From Gammaproteobacteria bacterium (GTDB lineage: Bacteria > Pseudomonadota > Gammaproteobacteria > SZUA-140), in NCBI GenBank assembly GCA_020847075.1, contig JADLCS010000069.1, positions 1 to 47,246 on the forward strand: a stretch of DNA of 47,246 nucleotides, given 5' to 3'. Below, piece by piece: positions 1 to 7,441 of the stretch. The notes under the pieces were generated by a model. The model was not told the origin of the DNA and ran no database searches. It worked only from the letters and a program-made list of their open reading frames with translations. The position numbers and the translations under genes are program-made. The number at the start of each line of letters is the position of its first letter. The stretch's first letter is position 1.

Positions 1-566
1 CCATCCTGTTCTCGCACCCCAAGGACTTCACGCCGGTGTGCACCACGGAACTCGGCTACATGGCCGGGCTCAAGAAGGACTTCGACAAGCGCAACTGCAA
101 GATCATCGGGCTCAGCATCGATCCGGTGGACAATCACACCGAATGGTCGAAGGACATCGAGGAGACCCAGGGGCACAAGGTGAACTACCCGATGATCGGC
201 GACACCGACCTCAAGGTGGCCAAGCTCTACGACATGATCCACCCGAACGCGAGCGGCACCGCCAAGGACCGCAAGGCGGCCGACAACGCCACCGTCCGCA
301 CCGTGTTCCTGATCGGCCCCGACAAGCAGATCAAGGCGATGTTCACCTATCCGATGAGCACCGGCCGCAACTTCGACGAGGTCCTGCGCGTGCTCGACTC
401 CATCCAGCTCACGGCCAAGCACAAGGTGGCGACGCCGGTGAACTGGAAGCCCGGCAACGACGTCATCATCCCCCCGTCCGTCTCGGACGAGGAGGCCAAG
501 GCGAAGTTCCCCGGCGGCTGGAAGACGCTGAAGCCCTATCTGCGCATCGTGCCGCAGCCGAAGTAG
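1..566 (+). CDS. Peroxiredoxin, Prx6 (1-Cys) type, 5' end missing
   Basis: Thiol peroxidase that reduces hydrogen peroxide and organic hydroperoxides through a peroxidatic cysteine. The reading frame is open from base 3, so the gene starts before the window and only about 187 residues are seen. The signature SHPxDFTPVCTTELG is present, with the catalytic Cys codon at 39-41. The Prx6-type C-terminal region is also present: TPVNWKPG, then IIPPSVSDEEAKAKFP, ending KPYLRIVPQP. The only other visible Cys is in RNCK, about 28 residues after the catalytic one, so there is no obvious C-terminal resolving Cys, as in 1-Cys enzymes. The stop (564-566) lies 8 bases before a palindromic repeat that may also act as a terminator. 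Family assignment is firm; the physiological reductant cannot be told. Confidence 0.95.
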   Translation, partial: ILFSHPKDFTPVCTTELGYMAGLKKDFDKRNCKIIGLSIDPVDNHTEWSKDIEETQGHKVNYPMIGDTDLKVAKLYDMIHPNASGTAKDRKAADNATVRTVFLIGPDKQIKAMFTYPMSTGRNFDEVLRVLDSIQLTAKHKVATPVNWKPGNDVIIPPSVSDEEAKAKFPGGWKTLKPYLRIVPQPK

Positions 567-573
567 ATCGGAG

Positions 574-628
574 AGGGGACAGATTCGAAATCTGTCCCCT
601 TTACTTTATTTACTAAGTCTGTCCCCTG
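574..628. repeat. GGGGACAG palindrome, short type, with extra half arm
   Basis: Perfect inverted repeat with 12-base arms (574-585 and 589-600, core GGGGACAGATT) around the loop CGA. A second right half-arm follows at about 612-628 (TCTGTCCCC). It lies between two convergent genes, 8 bases after each stop on the respective strand, and is followed by T-rich sequence. It could therefore double as a two-way terminator. Same family as the copies at 6264 and 13191-15226; REP-like by inference. Confidence 0.85.
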
Positions 629-634
629 ACTTTT

Positions 635-1645
635 TTACTCTTCCCCCACCAGGTTCCGCGGCTCCCCGCCCAGATAGCCCTCGATGTTTTCCACCGTGGT
701 GCGGACGATGCGCTGCACCGCCTCCCGCGTGTTGAAGGCGCTGTGCGGCGTGATGAGCACGTTGCGCATGTGCAGCAGGACCTGGTCGGCGAGCAGCGTC
801 TCCAGATCGTGGCGGCGGGTGAAGAGGCTGCGCAGCAGCTCCGCCTCCTCGCGGATGGCCGGTTCCTCCGGCAGCACGTCCAGGCCCGCGGCGGCCACCT
901 TCCCGTCGGCCAGCGCGCGCAGCAGCGCCTTCACGTCGACCACATTGCCGCGCGCGGTATTGATCAGCACCGCGCCGTCCTTCATCAGCGCGAACTCCCG
1001 CGCCGCGATCAGATGATGCGTGGCCGCCTCGCCCGGCACGTGCAGGGTGACGATGTCCGAGCGCCGCAACAGTTCCTCCATGTCCACATAGGAAAACCCG
1101 AGCGCGCGTTCCGCCTCGCGGTCGGGGTGGACGTCGTACGCCAGCACCGGCATCTCGAATCCCCGCGCGATGCGGATCACCTTGTGTCCGATCCGGCCCG
1201 TCCCGACGACCCCCAGCGTCCTGCCGCACAGATCGAAGCCCTGCAGGCCGCGCTGGGAGAAATCGCCCTGGCGGGTGCGGGCGACCGCCTCGGGGATCCG
1301 GTGGCTGAGCGCGAGCAGCAGGGCGAACACATGCTCGGCGACCGTGCTCTCGCCATAGCTGGGGACGTTGCTGACCCGGATGCCCGCGTCGCGGCAATAT
1401 CCGGTATCGATATGGTCGAACCCGGTGGAGCGGGTCGCGATGAGCTTCAGCCGGCCGAGACGGGACAGGACGGCGCGATCGAGGCGGGAATAGATGAAGG
1501 TCGAAACGAGGTCCGCGTCCGCATGGGCGGCCGCGATCTCGGCGTCGAGCGGCCGCTCCTCGTACCGGACCTCATGTCCGCCGGCGCGAAAATGATCGAA
1601 AAACCCGCGTTCCCACTCCTCGAATTCGAACACCACGATCTTCAT
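635..1645 (-). CDS. D-2-hydroxyacid dehydrogenase (D-lactate dehydrogenase-like)
   Basis: NAD-dependent oxidoreductase that interconverts 2-keto acids and D-2-hydroxy acids in the cytosol. It has 336 residues. The Rossmann motif GTGRIG is at 148-153. The catalytic set of the family is visible: Arg232 in NTARGNVVD, Glu261 in LPEEP and His301 in TPHSAFNT. A longer loop of about 30 residues (roughly 265-293) precedes the His segment, as in fermentative LdhA-like members. The start is placed at the ATG at 1645, where an AGAGGG ribosome site stands 3-8 bases upstream and the protein begins MKIVVFEFEEWE. An upstream in-frame start at 1738 would add 31 unlikely residues. Substrate (pyruvate or another keto acid) is inferred. 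The stop lies 8 bases from a GGGGACAG repeat. Confidence 0.9.
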   Translation of the reverse strand: MKIVVFEFEEWERGFFDHFRAGGHEVRYEERPLDAEIAAAHADADLVSTFIYSRLDRAVLSRLGRLKLIATRSTGFDHIDTGYCRDAGIRVSNVPSYGESTVAEHVFALLLALSHRIPEAVARTRQGDFSQRGLQGFDLCGRTLGVVGTGRIGHKVIRIARGFEMPVLAYDVHPDREAERALGFSYVDMEELLRRSDIVTLHVPGEAATHHLIAAREFALMKDGAVLINTARGNVVDVKALLRALADGKVAAAGLDVLPEEPAIREEAELLRSLFTRRHDLETLLADQVLLHMRNVLITPHSAFNTREAVQRIVRTTVENIEGYLGGEPRNLVGEE

Positions 1646-1748
1646 GCATCCCTCTGTCGTCGGCACCGACGCATCATCTTCGCATATCGGCGGCCCCGAA
1701 ATAAATTCGCCCGGGGCCGCCGCGCATCGCGCCGGCATTGATCCGGCA

Positions 1749-1779
1749 TTGACAGGGGTGACGGCCGGCGTGGTTTAAT
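1749..1779 (+). promoter_or_regulatory. Candidate sigma70 promoter for the APC permease
   Basis: TTGACA at 1749-1754 matches the -35 consensus and TTTAAT at 1774-1779 resembles a -10 element, but the 19-base spacing is long. It lies 34 bases before the permease start and no other gene is nearby on this strand. Sequence inference only. Confidence 0.4.
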
Positions 1780-1813
1780 CGCCGGATCATGCCAGACACC
1801 GCACGCCCGCGAC

Positions 1814-3058
1814 ATGCACGATCCAGCCGATCGTGACCCGGAACAACCTGCGCTGAGGCGCAGCGTCACCCTGCCCCTGCTCACCCTGTACGGGCTCGGC
1901 ACCATCGTGGGGGCCGGCATCTATGTGCTGGTGGGCAAGGTCGCGTCGCAGGCCGGGGTCTATGCCCCGGTCGCCTTCCTGGTCTCCGCGCTGATCGCGG
2001 CCTTCACCGCCTTCACCTTCGCGGAACTGTCCTCGCGCTACCCGAGGAGCGCGGGCGAGTCCTATTACGCCGAGGTCGCCTTCGGCCGCCGGTGGTTCTC
2101 GGGCCTGCTGGGCTGGACCGTGGTGGCGGTCGGCTCCGTCTCCGCCGCCACCATGTCCAACGGCTTCGTCGGCTACTTCCAGATATTCCTGCCGATCCCG
2201 TCCTGGCTCATCATCCTCGCGCTGGTCGTCGCGCTGACGGCCGTCGCCACCTGGGGCATCGCCGAATCGGTCTGGCTGGCGGCCCTGATCACCGTACTGG
2301 AGGTCGGCGGCCTGCTGCTGGTGCTCTACGTCGCCGGCGGCTCGATGGGGGAAGGCGTCCATTCGCTGCGCGAACTCGTCCCGCCGCCCGAGGGCCAGGT
2401 CTGGGTCGGGATACTGCTCGGATCGTTTCTCGCCTTCTACGCCTTCATCGGCTTCGAGGACATGGTCAACATCGCCGAGGAGGTGAAGAACCCGCGCGTC
2501 ACGCTGCCGCTCGGTATCCTCGCCGCGCTCGGGATCAGCACCCTGCTCTACATCCTGGTGTCGATCGTCGCCGTCACCGCGCTGCCGCTCGCCGAGCTCG
2601 GTGCGAGTTCGGCGCCGCTGGTCGATATCGTGCGGCGGCACAGCGCCTTCGCCGAGGACGCCATCAGCGTGATCGGTCTGATCGCGGTCGTCAACGGCGC
2701 CCTGATCCAGATCATCATGGCCGCGCGCGTCATCTACGGCATGTCCGCGCAGGGCCTCGCGCCCCGCGTCTTCGGCGCCGTCCACGCGCGCACGCGCACG
2801 CCGCTGCGCGCCACGCTGTTCGTCGGGGCCATCGTCCTGACGCTGGCGCTGGGATTCCCGCTGGTGGAGCTGGCCAAGGCGACCAGCTTCATCACCCTGT
2901 GCATCTTCGCCTGCATGCAGATAACGCTGCTGACGCTCAAGCGGCGTCAGCCGGTGATGGAGCACGCCGTCAGCTACCCGCTCTGGGTGCCGGCCGCCGG
3001 CCTGCTGTGCACCCTCGCCCTGCTCGGTTTCCAGGTCTGGATGAGCCTGTCGGCCTGA
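1814..3058 (+). CDS. APC superfamily amino acid permease
   Basis: Inner-membrane transporter of 414 residues, most probably a cation-coupled amino-acid or polyamine permease. The APC signature lies in the first helix: LYGLGTIVGAGIYVLVG, about residues 24-40. The family motif FIGFEDMVNIAEEVKNP is near 212-228, followed by the remaining helices, about 11-12 membrane segments in total. The protein is a little shorter than typical 12-segment members (430-480). The ATG at 1814 is the only reasonable start in frame; it has no convincing Shine-Dalgarno site. The gene stands alone between a divergent dehydrogenase and a non-coding stretch with a micro-gene, so the substrate cannot be inferred from context. 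Confidence 0.88.
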   Translation: MHDPADRDPEQPALRRSVTLPLLTLYGLGTIVGAGIYVLVGKVASQAGVYAPVAFLVSALIAAFTAFTFAELSSRYPRSAGESYYAEVAFGRRWFSGLLGWTVVAVGSVSAATMSNGFVGYFQIFLPIPSWLIILALVVALTAVATWGIAESVWLAALITVLEVGGLLLVLYVAGGSMGEGVHSLRELVPPPEGQVWVGILLGSFLAFYAFIGFEDMVNIAEEVKNPRVTLPLGILAALGISTLLYILVSIVAVTALPLAELGASSAPLVDIVRRHSAFAEDAISVIGLIAVVNGALIQIIMAARVIYGMSAQGLAPRVFGAVHARTRTPLRATLFVGAIVLTLALGFPLVELAKATSFITLCIFACMQITLLTLKRRQPVMEHAVSYPLWVPAAGLLCTLALLGFQVWMSLSA

Positions 3059-3226
3059 ACGCCCCCCGCAGCCGCCCCGCCCCCTCATGACGCCGGCACG
3101 AGACAACGTGCCCGAATTCTGATATACAGGGAGCGCGGCTGTCGCCAGGCACCGTCCGAACCGCCATGATGGCGGATGCCGCTCGCGCGGTGCTGGCAGC
3201 GCGTTCTTATCCGAAGTATCGCAGTT

Positions 3227-3247
3227 CAGTTGCAACAGGCAGTTGCA
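3227..3247 (+). repeat. Tandem CAGTTGCA direct repeat
   Basis: Two copies of the octamer CAGTTGCA (3227-3234 and 3240-3247) with a 13-base period lie 76 bases before the 27-residue peptide gene. They may be a regulator site or chance. No protein is assigned. Confidence 0.35.
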
Positions 3248-3322
3248 CCACCGTAATCAGTTCGATATCCGCGGGGCGGACCTCCGCCTCCCGATCCATT
3301 GAAATGATAGGAGGGTAACGCT

Positions 3323-3406
3323 ATGCATCCTGTGCTCGCCATGACACTCGGCACCGGCGGCGTCCTGATCCTGGCCTTCATCGTCACCGCGTTCACCGCG
3401 GTCTGA
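3323..3406 (+). CDS. 27-residue single-span membrane peptide, unknown
   Basis: Micro-gene of 28 codons. The ATG at 3323 follows a strong Shine-Dalgarno site (GGAGGG, 3310-3315, 7 bases of spacing), and the stop TGA at 3404-3406 is followed within 53 bases by an intrinsic terminator. The peptide begins MHPVLAMTLGTGG and continues with one hydrophobic stretch, about residues 8-27, long enough for one membrane span. There is no charged tail and no Cys. It resembles the small hydrophobic peptides that attach to membrane complexes, but I do not recognise the family. Neighbours are an APC permease (264 bases upstream) and ompW (converging). Support is only from the ribosome site, hydrophobicity and terminator; chance is still possible. 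Confidence 0.5.
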   Translation: MHPVLAMTLGTGGVLILAFIVTAFTAV

Positions 3407-3458
3407 GGCCGGGGCGGGACGCCCGAAAATACACAGAAAACATCGTCAGGCACACCTC

Positions 3459-3483
3459 GACCCCGCTCCGGCGGGGTCTTTTT
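3459..3483 (+). terminator. Rho-independent terminator
   Basis: Perfect 8-base stem GACCCCGC/GCGGGGTC (3459-3466 and 3471-3478) with loop TCCG, followed directly by five T residues. The T run is only on the plus-strand side, so it ends plus-strand transcripts (the micro-gene, possibly the permease) before the convergent ompW gene. Confidence 0.85.
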
Positions 3484-3567
3484 GTCTCCGCGCGAGAATG
3501 GGCCGCTTCCCTGCGGCCCTGCTCCCTGCCCACCTCCACGCACCGGTTCCCCGCCGTCCGCGGCGGA

Positions 3568-4221
3568 TCACCGGAACCTGTGGCCGACGCCGATCATCGC
3601 CACCCAGGGATCGATATCGACGTCGATCTCGCCCAGCCCGCCGCCCAGCTCAGCCGTGGTCCCGATGTCGAGATACCAGAGCTGCGCACCGAGGAACCAG
3701 TCCTGGCCGATATCGATGTCCACCCCGGCCTCGACCGCCAGCCCGAGGGAATCGTCCAGGCGGATGTCCGTCCCGGCCAGCGCCCCTTTGGTCTCCTCGC
3801 TGAAGAACGTGGTGTAATTGAGCCCGGCGCCCACCCAGGGACGCACGGCCGCCTCGGGCGCGAAGTGATACTGCAACGTCACGGTCGGCGGCAACTGCTT
3901 CACCTCCGCGATGGCGCCGAGACCGGCGATGGCGCCCTCGCCCCGGATCTCGTGCTGGAACGGCAGGGCACCGAGCACTCCGATGCCGAGCCTGTCGCCC
4001 AGCATGTAGCCGACGGTGATGCCCAGGCTCACATCGTTCTCGACGGAGACCTCGGCGCCGGCGAGGCCCGACAGTTCTCCGCTACCGTCGCTGGGGCCGA
4101 CGTTCACCGCGCCGACGCGCACCAGCCAGTCGCCGGGCGCGGCCGTCGCGGCGGCGCCCGCCACGGCCAGGGCGGCCCCCGCCCCGGCCTGCATCAGAAC
4201 CCTGATCTTGCTCTTCCACAT
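3568..4221 (-). CDS. ompW: OmpW family outer membrane protein
   Basis: Eight-stranded beta-barrel of the outer membrane, thought in the family to pass small hydrophobic molecules. It has 217 residues. There is a signal peptide (MWKSKIRVLM start, hydrophobic Ala-rich core, cut likely after AATAA near residue 28). The mature start GDWLVRVGAVNVGP is typical. Family features LPPTVTLQYHF and RPWVGAGLNYT follow, and the protein ends VGHRFR with the terminal aromatic expected of barrel proteins (Phe next to last). An AGGAG ribosome site stands 8 bases before the ATG. An FNR-type box lies 122 bases upstream, next to the fnr gene, which fits oxygen control as known for E. coli ompW. Confidence 0.9.
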   Translation of the reverse strand: MWKSKIRVLMQAGAGAALAVAGAAATAAPGDWLVRVGAVNVGPSDGSGELSGLAGAEVSVENDVSLGITVGYMLGDRLGIGVLGALPFQHEIRGEGAIAGLGAIAEVKQLPPTVTLQYHFAPEAAVRPWVGAGLNYTTFFSEETKGALAGTDIRLDDSLGLAVEAGVDIDIGQDWFLGAQLWYLDIGTTAELGGGLGEIDVDIDPWVAMIGVGHRFR

Positions 4222-4342
4222 CGTTCTTCTCCTGCTTATTGTTTTGGGATTTCGCCTGGCGGAGGTCGTCGCCCCTCACTCGGATCGGCAATATCCCCGC
4301 CGCCGGCACGCATGACGATGCGTGGACGGCGGCCTGCCGGCA

Positions 4343-4356
4343 TTGACGCAGATCAA
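4343..4356. promoter_or_regulatory. FNR/ANR box upstream of ompW
   Basis: TTGAC-N4-ATCAA matches 9 of 10 bases of the FNR consensus TTGAT-N4-ATCAA. It lies in the 160-base gap between ompW and the 3' end of the fnr-like gene, so ompW is the natural target. The box centre is about 128 bases before the ompW ATG. A GATATT hexamer at 4291-4296 (minus strand) could be a -10, placing the box near -64, a class I position. Activation rather than repression is inferred. Confidence 0.65.
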
Positions 4357-4381
4357 TAAAAACGCGGGGGAAGGAAAAGGG

Positions 4382-5173
4382 TCAGCGCGGCGGGGGCAGG
4401 CCGTCGACGCAGACGCCGGCGAGGCGGCGCAGACGATCGGGATCGCGGATCATCACCTGCTTGCGTTGCACGTTCAGCAGGCCTTCGGCCTGCAGGCGGG
4501 TGAACAGCCGGCTGACGGTCTCGACGGCCAGACCCAGATAGCTGCCGATATCGTTGCGCGACATGCTCAAGCGAAAGGCGTGGGGGGAAAAACCGCGCTC
4601 GCCGACGCGGGCGGCGATGTTGGACAGCAGCGCGGCCAGACGCCCCTCCGCCGCCATGCCGCCCAGCAGGACCATCATCGTCTCGTCGTGATGGATCTCC
4701 CGGCTCATCAGGCGCAGCAACTGGCGCTGCAGGCCGCGGATCTTCATGGAGAGATCCTCGAGCCCCTCGTAGGCGACCTCGCACACGCTGCTGGTCTCCA
4801 GCGCGCGGGCGGAACGGGGATACACCCCGGTCGCGATCGCGCCCAGCCCGATCAGCTCGCCCGGCAGATGAAAGCCAGTCACGTGCTCGTCGCCCTCGCT
4901 GGAACAGGTGTAGGTCTTGATGGACCCCGAACGCACGGCGTACACCGCGCGCAGGGGATCTCCGGCCCGGAACAGGTATTCACCGCGACGCAGCGGCCGG
5001 CGGCGCCGGATGATCCGGTCCAGCCGTTCGAGATCCTCGCTGTCGAGGCCGACCGGGAGACACAATTGATGCAGGCTGCAGTCCTGGCACGCCACGTTGC
5101 CGCCGCAGGCCGCGCCGTACCGCTCTCCTCGAGAAACCGTCATGGAATGCACCGCGAAAGAATCAGCGGTCAT
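4382..5173 (-). CDS. fnr: FNR oxygen-sensing transcription regulator
   Basis: Crp/Fnr family activator that carries an oxygen-labile [4Fe-4S] cluster and switches genes for anaerobic respiration. It has 263 residues. The three N-terminal cluster cysteines are Cys29, Cys32 and Cys38 in VACQDCSLHQLC, and the fourth is Cys131 in SSVCEVAY, matching E. coli Cys20, 23, 29 and 122. An additional Cys23 matches E. coli Cys16. The recognition helix GLAVETVSR (Glu218, Ser221, Arg222) has the residues that read TTGAT-N4-ATCAA, the box found just downstream before ompW. ATG at 5173 is taken as the start; the ATG at 5143 (residue 11) is possible, and neither has a strong ribosome site. An inverted repeat covers the start region. 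Confidence 0.95.
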   Translation of the reverse strand: MTADSFAVHSMTVSRGERYGAACGGNVACQDCSLHQLCLPVGLDSEDLERLDRIIRRRRPLRRGEYLFRAGDPLRAVYAVRSGSIKTYTCSSEGDEHVTGFHLPGELIGLGAIATGVYPRSARALETSSVCEVAYEGLEDLSMKIRGLQRQLLRLMSREIHHDETMMVLLGGMAAEGRLAALLSNIAARVGERGFSPHAFRLSMSRNDIGSYLGLAVETVSRLFTRLQAEGLLNVQRKQVMIRDPDRLRRLAGVCVDGLPPPR

Positions 5174-5206
5174 TGAATCACGATCCCGCGCCGCGATTCA
5201 ATCGCG
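5173..5206. repeat. Nested inverted repeats at the fnr start
   Basis: TTGAATC (5173-5179) is repeated inverted as GATTCAA (5195-5201), overlapping a second inverted repeat CGCGAT-TCA-ATCGCG (5192-5206). They lie over the start codon and just upstream of fnr on the minus strand. They could be an operator or an RNA hairpin that limits translation; they do not match the FNR consensus. Confidence 0.4.
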
Positions 5207-5330
5207 TAGGCGCGACATCGATGTCCGCGGGCGAATACCCGATGCCGCCGCTCGGAAATCCGGCATCGTTATCCAGGACAGGATCAGAGGATGACGCCCG
5301 GAATCCGTCCTCGCCGGTCGCGCCCCATCC

Positions 5331-6188
5331 TCACGCGTCCCCCGCCGTCGCGGCGTCCGGCGCGAGGCCGCCCTCCCAGGCCAGCATCACGCGTTTGCGC
5401 TCCACGCCCCAGCGATACCCGCCCGCCGCGCCCGTCTCGCGGATCACGCGGTGGCACGGGATCAGATACGCGATGGAATTGTCCCCCACCGCGCCCCCCA
5501 CGGCGCGCGCGGCCCCGGGCGCACCCAGCGCCGCGGCCAGCCGCCCGTAGCTGATCAGTGCGCCCGGCGGGATCCGCAGCAGCGCGCGCCACACCCGCAA
5601 CTGGAAGGCCGTACCGCGCACCAGGGCGCGCAGGGCCGGACGCGCGGCGGGGACCCCGTCGCGCGCGAAGACCCGCGCGAGCAGATCTCCGGCGGCCCCG
5701 TCGTCGCGCCGCAGATGCGCCCCCGGCCAGTCGGCGCGCAGCCCCTGCAGGGCCTCGCCCTCCGCGCCGGGTTCGACGAAGGAAAGATGGCAGATGCCGC
5801 GCGGACTCTCGCCGACGAGCGCCGGACCGAAGGGGGTATCGGCGAATCCGGCCGCGACGGTCCAGCCCGCGCCGCCCGACTTGATCTCGCCCGGCGAGGC
5901 GGCCTCCAGCGAGACGCACAGGTCGTGCAGGCGGCCGGGGCCGGACAGCCCCGCGGCGATGGCGGTCTCCAGCACGCCTTCGCCCGCGCGCAGGGCCGCG
6001 CGGGCGCGCTCCAGCGTGAGGCACTGCAGAAAATCCTTCGGGGTGACTGCCGCCCAGGAGGTGAACAGGCGATGGAAATGGAACGGGCTCAGCCCGGCGT
6101 GGCCGGCCAGCGCCGCGAGGTCGGGCTGCTCGTCCTGGTGCGCGTCGAGATAGCGGATGATGCCGGCGATGCGGTCGTAATCGTTCAT
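5331..6188 (-). CDS. AraC-domain methylated-DNA-protein-cysteine methyltransferase (Ada-like)
   Basis: Repairs O6-methylguanine by transferring the methyl group to its own cysteine, with a DNA-binding module in front. It has 285 residues. The AraC helix-turn-helix part is at about 1-100, with the AGLSPFHFHRLF segment at 31-42. A ribonuclease-like linker follows, then the catalytic domain with Cys245 in PCHRV and the VWRALLRIPPGALISYG DNA-binding segment. It lacks the N-terminal Ada zinc domain, so it is the Ogt/Ada hybrid common in proteobacteria rather than full Ada. The start is at the ATG at 6188, where homology begins (MNDYDRIAGII); an open frame runs 73 codons further through a palindromic repeat and should be ignored. 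Regulatory activity is uncertain without the phosphotriester domain. Confidence 0.9.
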   Translation of the reverse strand: MNDYDRIAGIIRYLDAHQDEQPDLAALAGHAGLSPFHFHRLFTSWAAVTPKDFLQCLTLERARAALRAGEGVLETAIAAGLSGPGRLHDLCVSLEAASPGEIKSGGAGWTVAAGFADTPFGPALVGESPRGICHLSFVEPGAEGEALQGLRADWPGAHLRRDDGAAGDLLARVFARDGVPAARPALRALVRGTAFQLRVWRALLRIPPGALISYGRLAAALGAPGAARAVGGAVGDNSIAYLIPCHRVIRETGAAGGYRWGVERKRVMLAWEGGLAPDAATAGDA

Positions 6189-6263
6189 GGGACCATTCTG
6201 CCATGGCGGGGCGGCCGTCCCCACCCGATTCTTGCGGCGGAAGCAGGAAGCGATGGAAGCAAT

Positions 6264-6288
6264 GGGGACAGATTTGAAATCTGTCCCC
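6264..6288. repeat. GGGGACAG palindrome, short type
   Basis: Perfect inverted repeat: GGGGACAGATTT (6264-6275), central G, AAATCTGTCCCC (6277-6288). It lies 21 bases after the stop of the NmrA-like gene and 75 bases before the Ada-like start. Same subtype as the copy at 574 (ATT-type arms), differing from the CCACGG-type copies near 13-15 kb. Confidence 0.85.
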
Positions 6289-6309
6289 TTACAGTTAAAG
6301 ACGTGTGTG

Positions 6310-7260
6310 CTATTCGAGCGGGATACGGTCCCGGTTCCGCGCCAGCCATTGCGCGAAGGTCTGCAGGCCGGGATTGAGCGCGCGCGAGACCGCGAGGCTG
6401 CGCGCACCGCAGAATTCCGCCTCGAAATCGCACTTGAACTGGAACATGTTGCCGAGGTCGTCGGCGCCGGGGAAACCGAGGGCGCGATACTGCTCCGGGG
6501 TGATGGCGTTGTAGCGCACCGCCCGCCCCAGCGCCTCGCCCAGCGCCGCCGCCATCTGTTCCCCCGTCGGGTGCTCGCCCGCGACGCCGACGGTTCTGCC
6601 GATGTATTCGCGGCCGCGCCTGAAGATCCCGTAGGCGCATTTTCCGATGTCCTCCGCCGCGATGCCGGGCAGCTTCCGGTCCGCCATCGGCAGCGTGAAC
6701 ACGAGTCCGCCGTCCGGCCCTGGCCTCGGCCCCATGCCGAAGTGGAGCAGATTGTCCCAATAGAACGAGGTGAGCAGAAAGGTCGTCGGCACGCCCGCGG
6801 CGGAAAACCACTGGTTCGCCTCGCCCTTGGCGTCGAAATGCGGCACCTTGTAACGCCCCATCAGGGTCGGCATGCGCCCGTCGTCCAGCGGGACCCGCTG
6901 GCGCGTGTCTTCCAGCGTCGACCAGATGACGTGGGCGAGACCGGCGCGCCTCGCCGCGTTCGCCATGAGCTGCGCCTGGGCCAGTTCCTTCGCGGGCGAG
7001 CAGTGGTCCCAGAAGAAGGTGACGCAGTAGGCGCCGTGTGCGCCCCTGAACGCCCGTTCCAGGCTCGCGCCGTCGTCCACGTCCGCGGCGACGACTTCGG
7101 CGCCGAGCGCCTTCAAGGCCCTCGCCTTGTCCGAACCGGTATCGCGCGTCAACGCCCGCACGGCGAATCCGCCGCCGGGATCGTCCAGGATCGCGCGGAC
7201 CAGCCCGCCGCCCTGTGCGCCGGTGGCGCCGATCACCGCGATGATCCTGCGTTCGGCCAT
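6310..7260 (-). CDS. NmrA-like NAD(P)-binding family protein
   Basis: Short-chain-dehydrogenase-like protein of 316 residues. The dinucleotide motif GATGAQGG is at 11-18, typical of NmrA/HSCARG-type redox sensors and atypical reductases. Other family features are VRALTRDTGSDKA near 35-47 and an ADVDD segment near 60. There is no YxxxK catalytic pair in the usual place, so a sensor role or an unusual reductase is equally possible. A GGAGGAGAG ribosome site precedes the ATG at 7260 (MAERRIIAVIG); longer in-frame starts upstream are not supported. A GGGGACAG palindrome follows the stop. Confidence 0.85.
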   Translation of the reverse strand: MAERRIIAVIGATGAQGGGLVRAILDDPGGGFAVRALTRDTGSDKARALKALGAEVVAADVDDGASLERAFRGAHGAYCVTFFWDHCSPAKELAQAQLMANAARRAGLAHVIWSTLEDTRQRVPLDDGRMPTLMGRYKVPHFDAKGEANQWFSAAGVPTTFLLTSFYWDNLLHFGMGPRPGPDGGLVFTLPMADRKLPGIAAEDIGKCAYGIFRRGREYIGRTVGVAGEHPTGEQMAAALGEALGRAVRYNAITPEQYRALGFPGADDLGNMFQFKCDFEAEFCGARSLAVSRALNPGLQTFAQWLARNRDRIPLE

Positions 7261-7441
7261 GGTCTCTCTCCTCCACCCGTCTTGGGCCGCCAGTATACTG
7301 AATCCGCGCGGCGCGGGGTAAGCGCGGCCGCATACGGGGCGGGCCCGCGTCCGATCCGGGCGCCCTACCCGCTCTTTCGCGCGACGTTGGGGTACAATCG
7401 GCCGGATCGACTGGAGTCCACGCCCGGGAGGGGCGTTTCGC

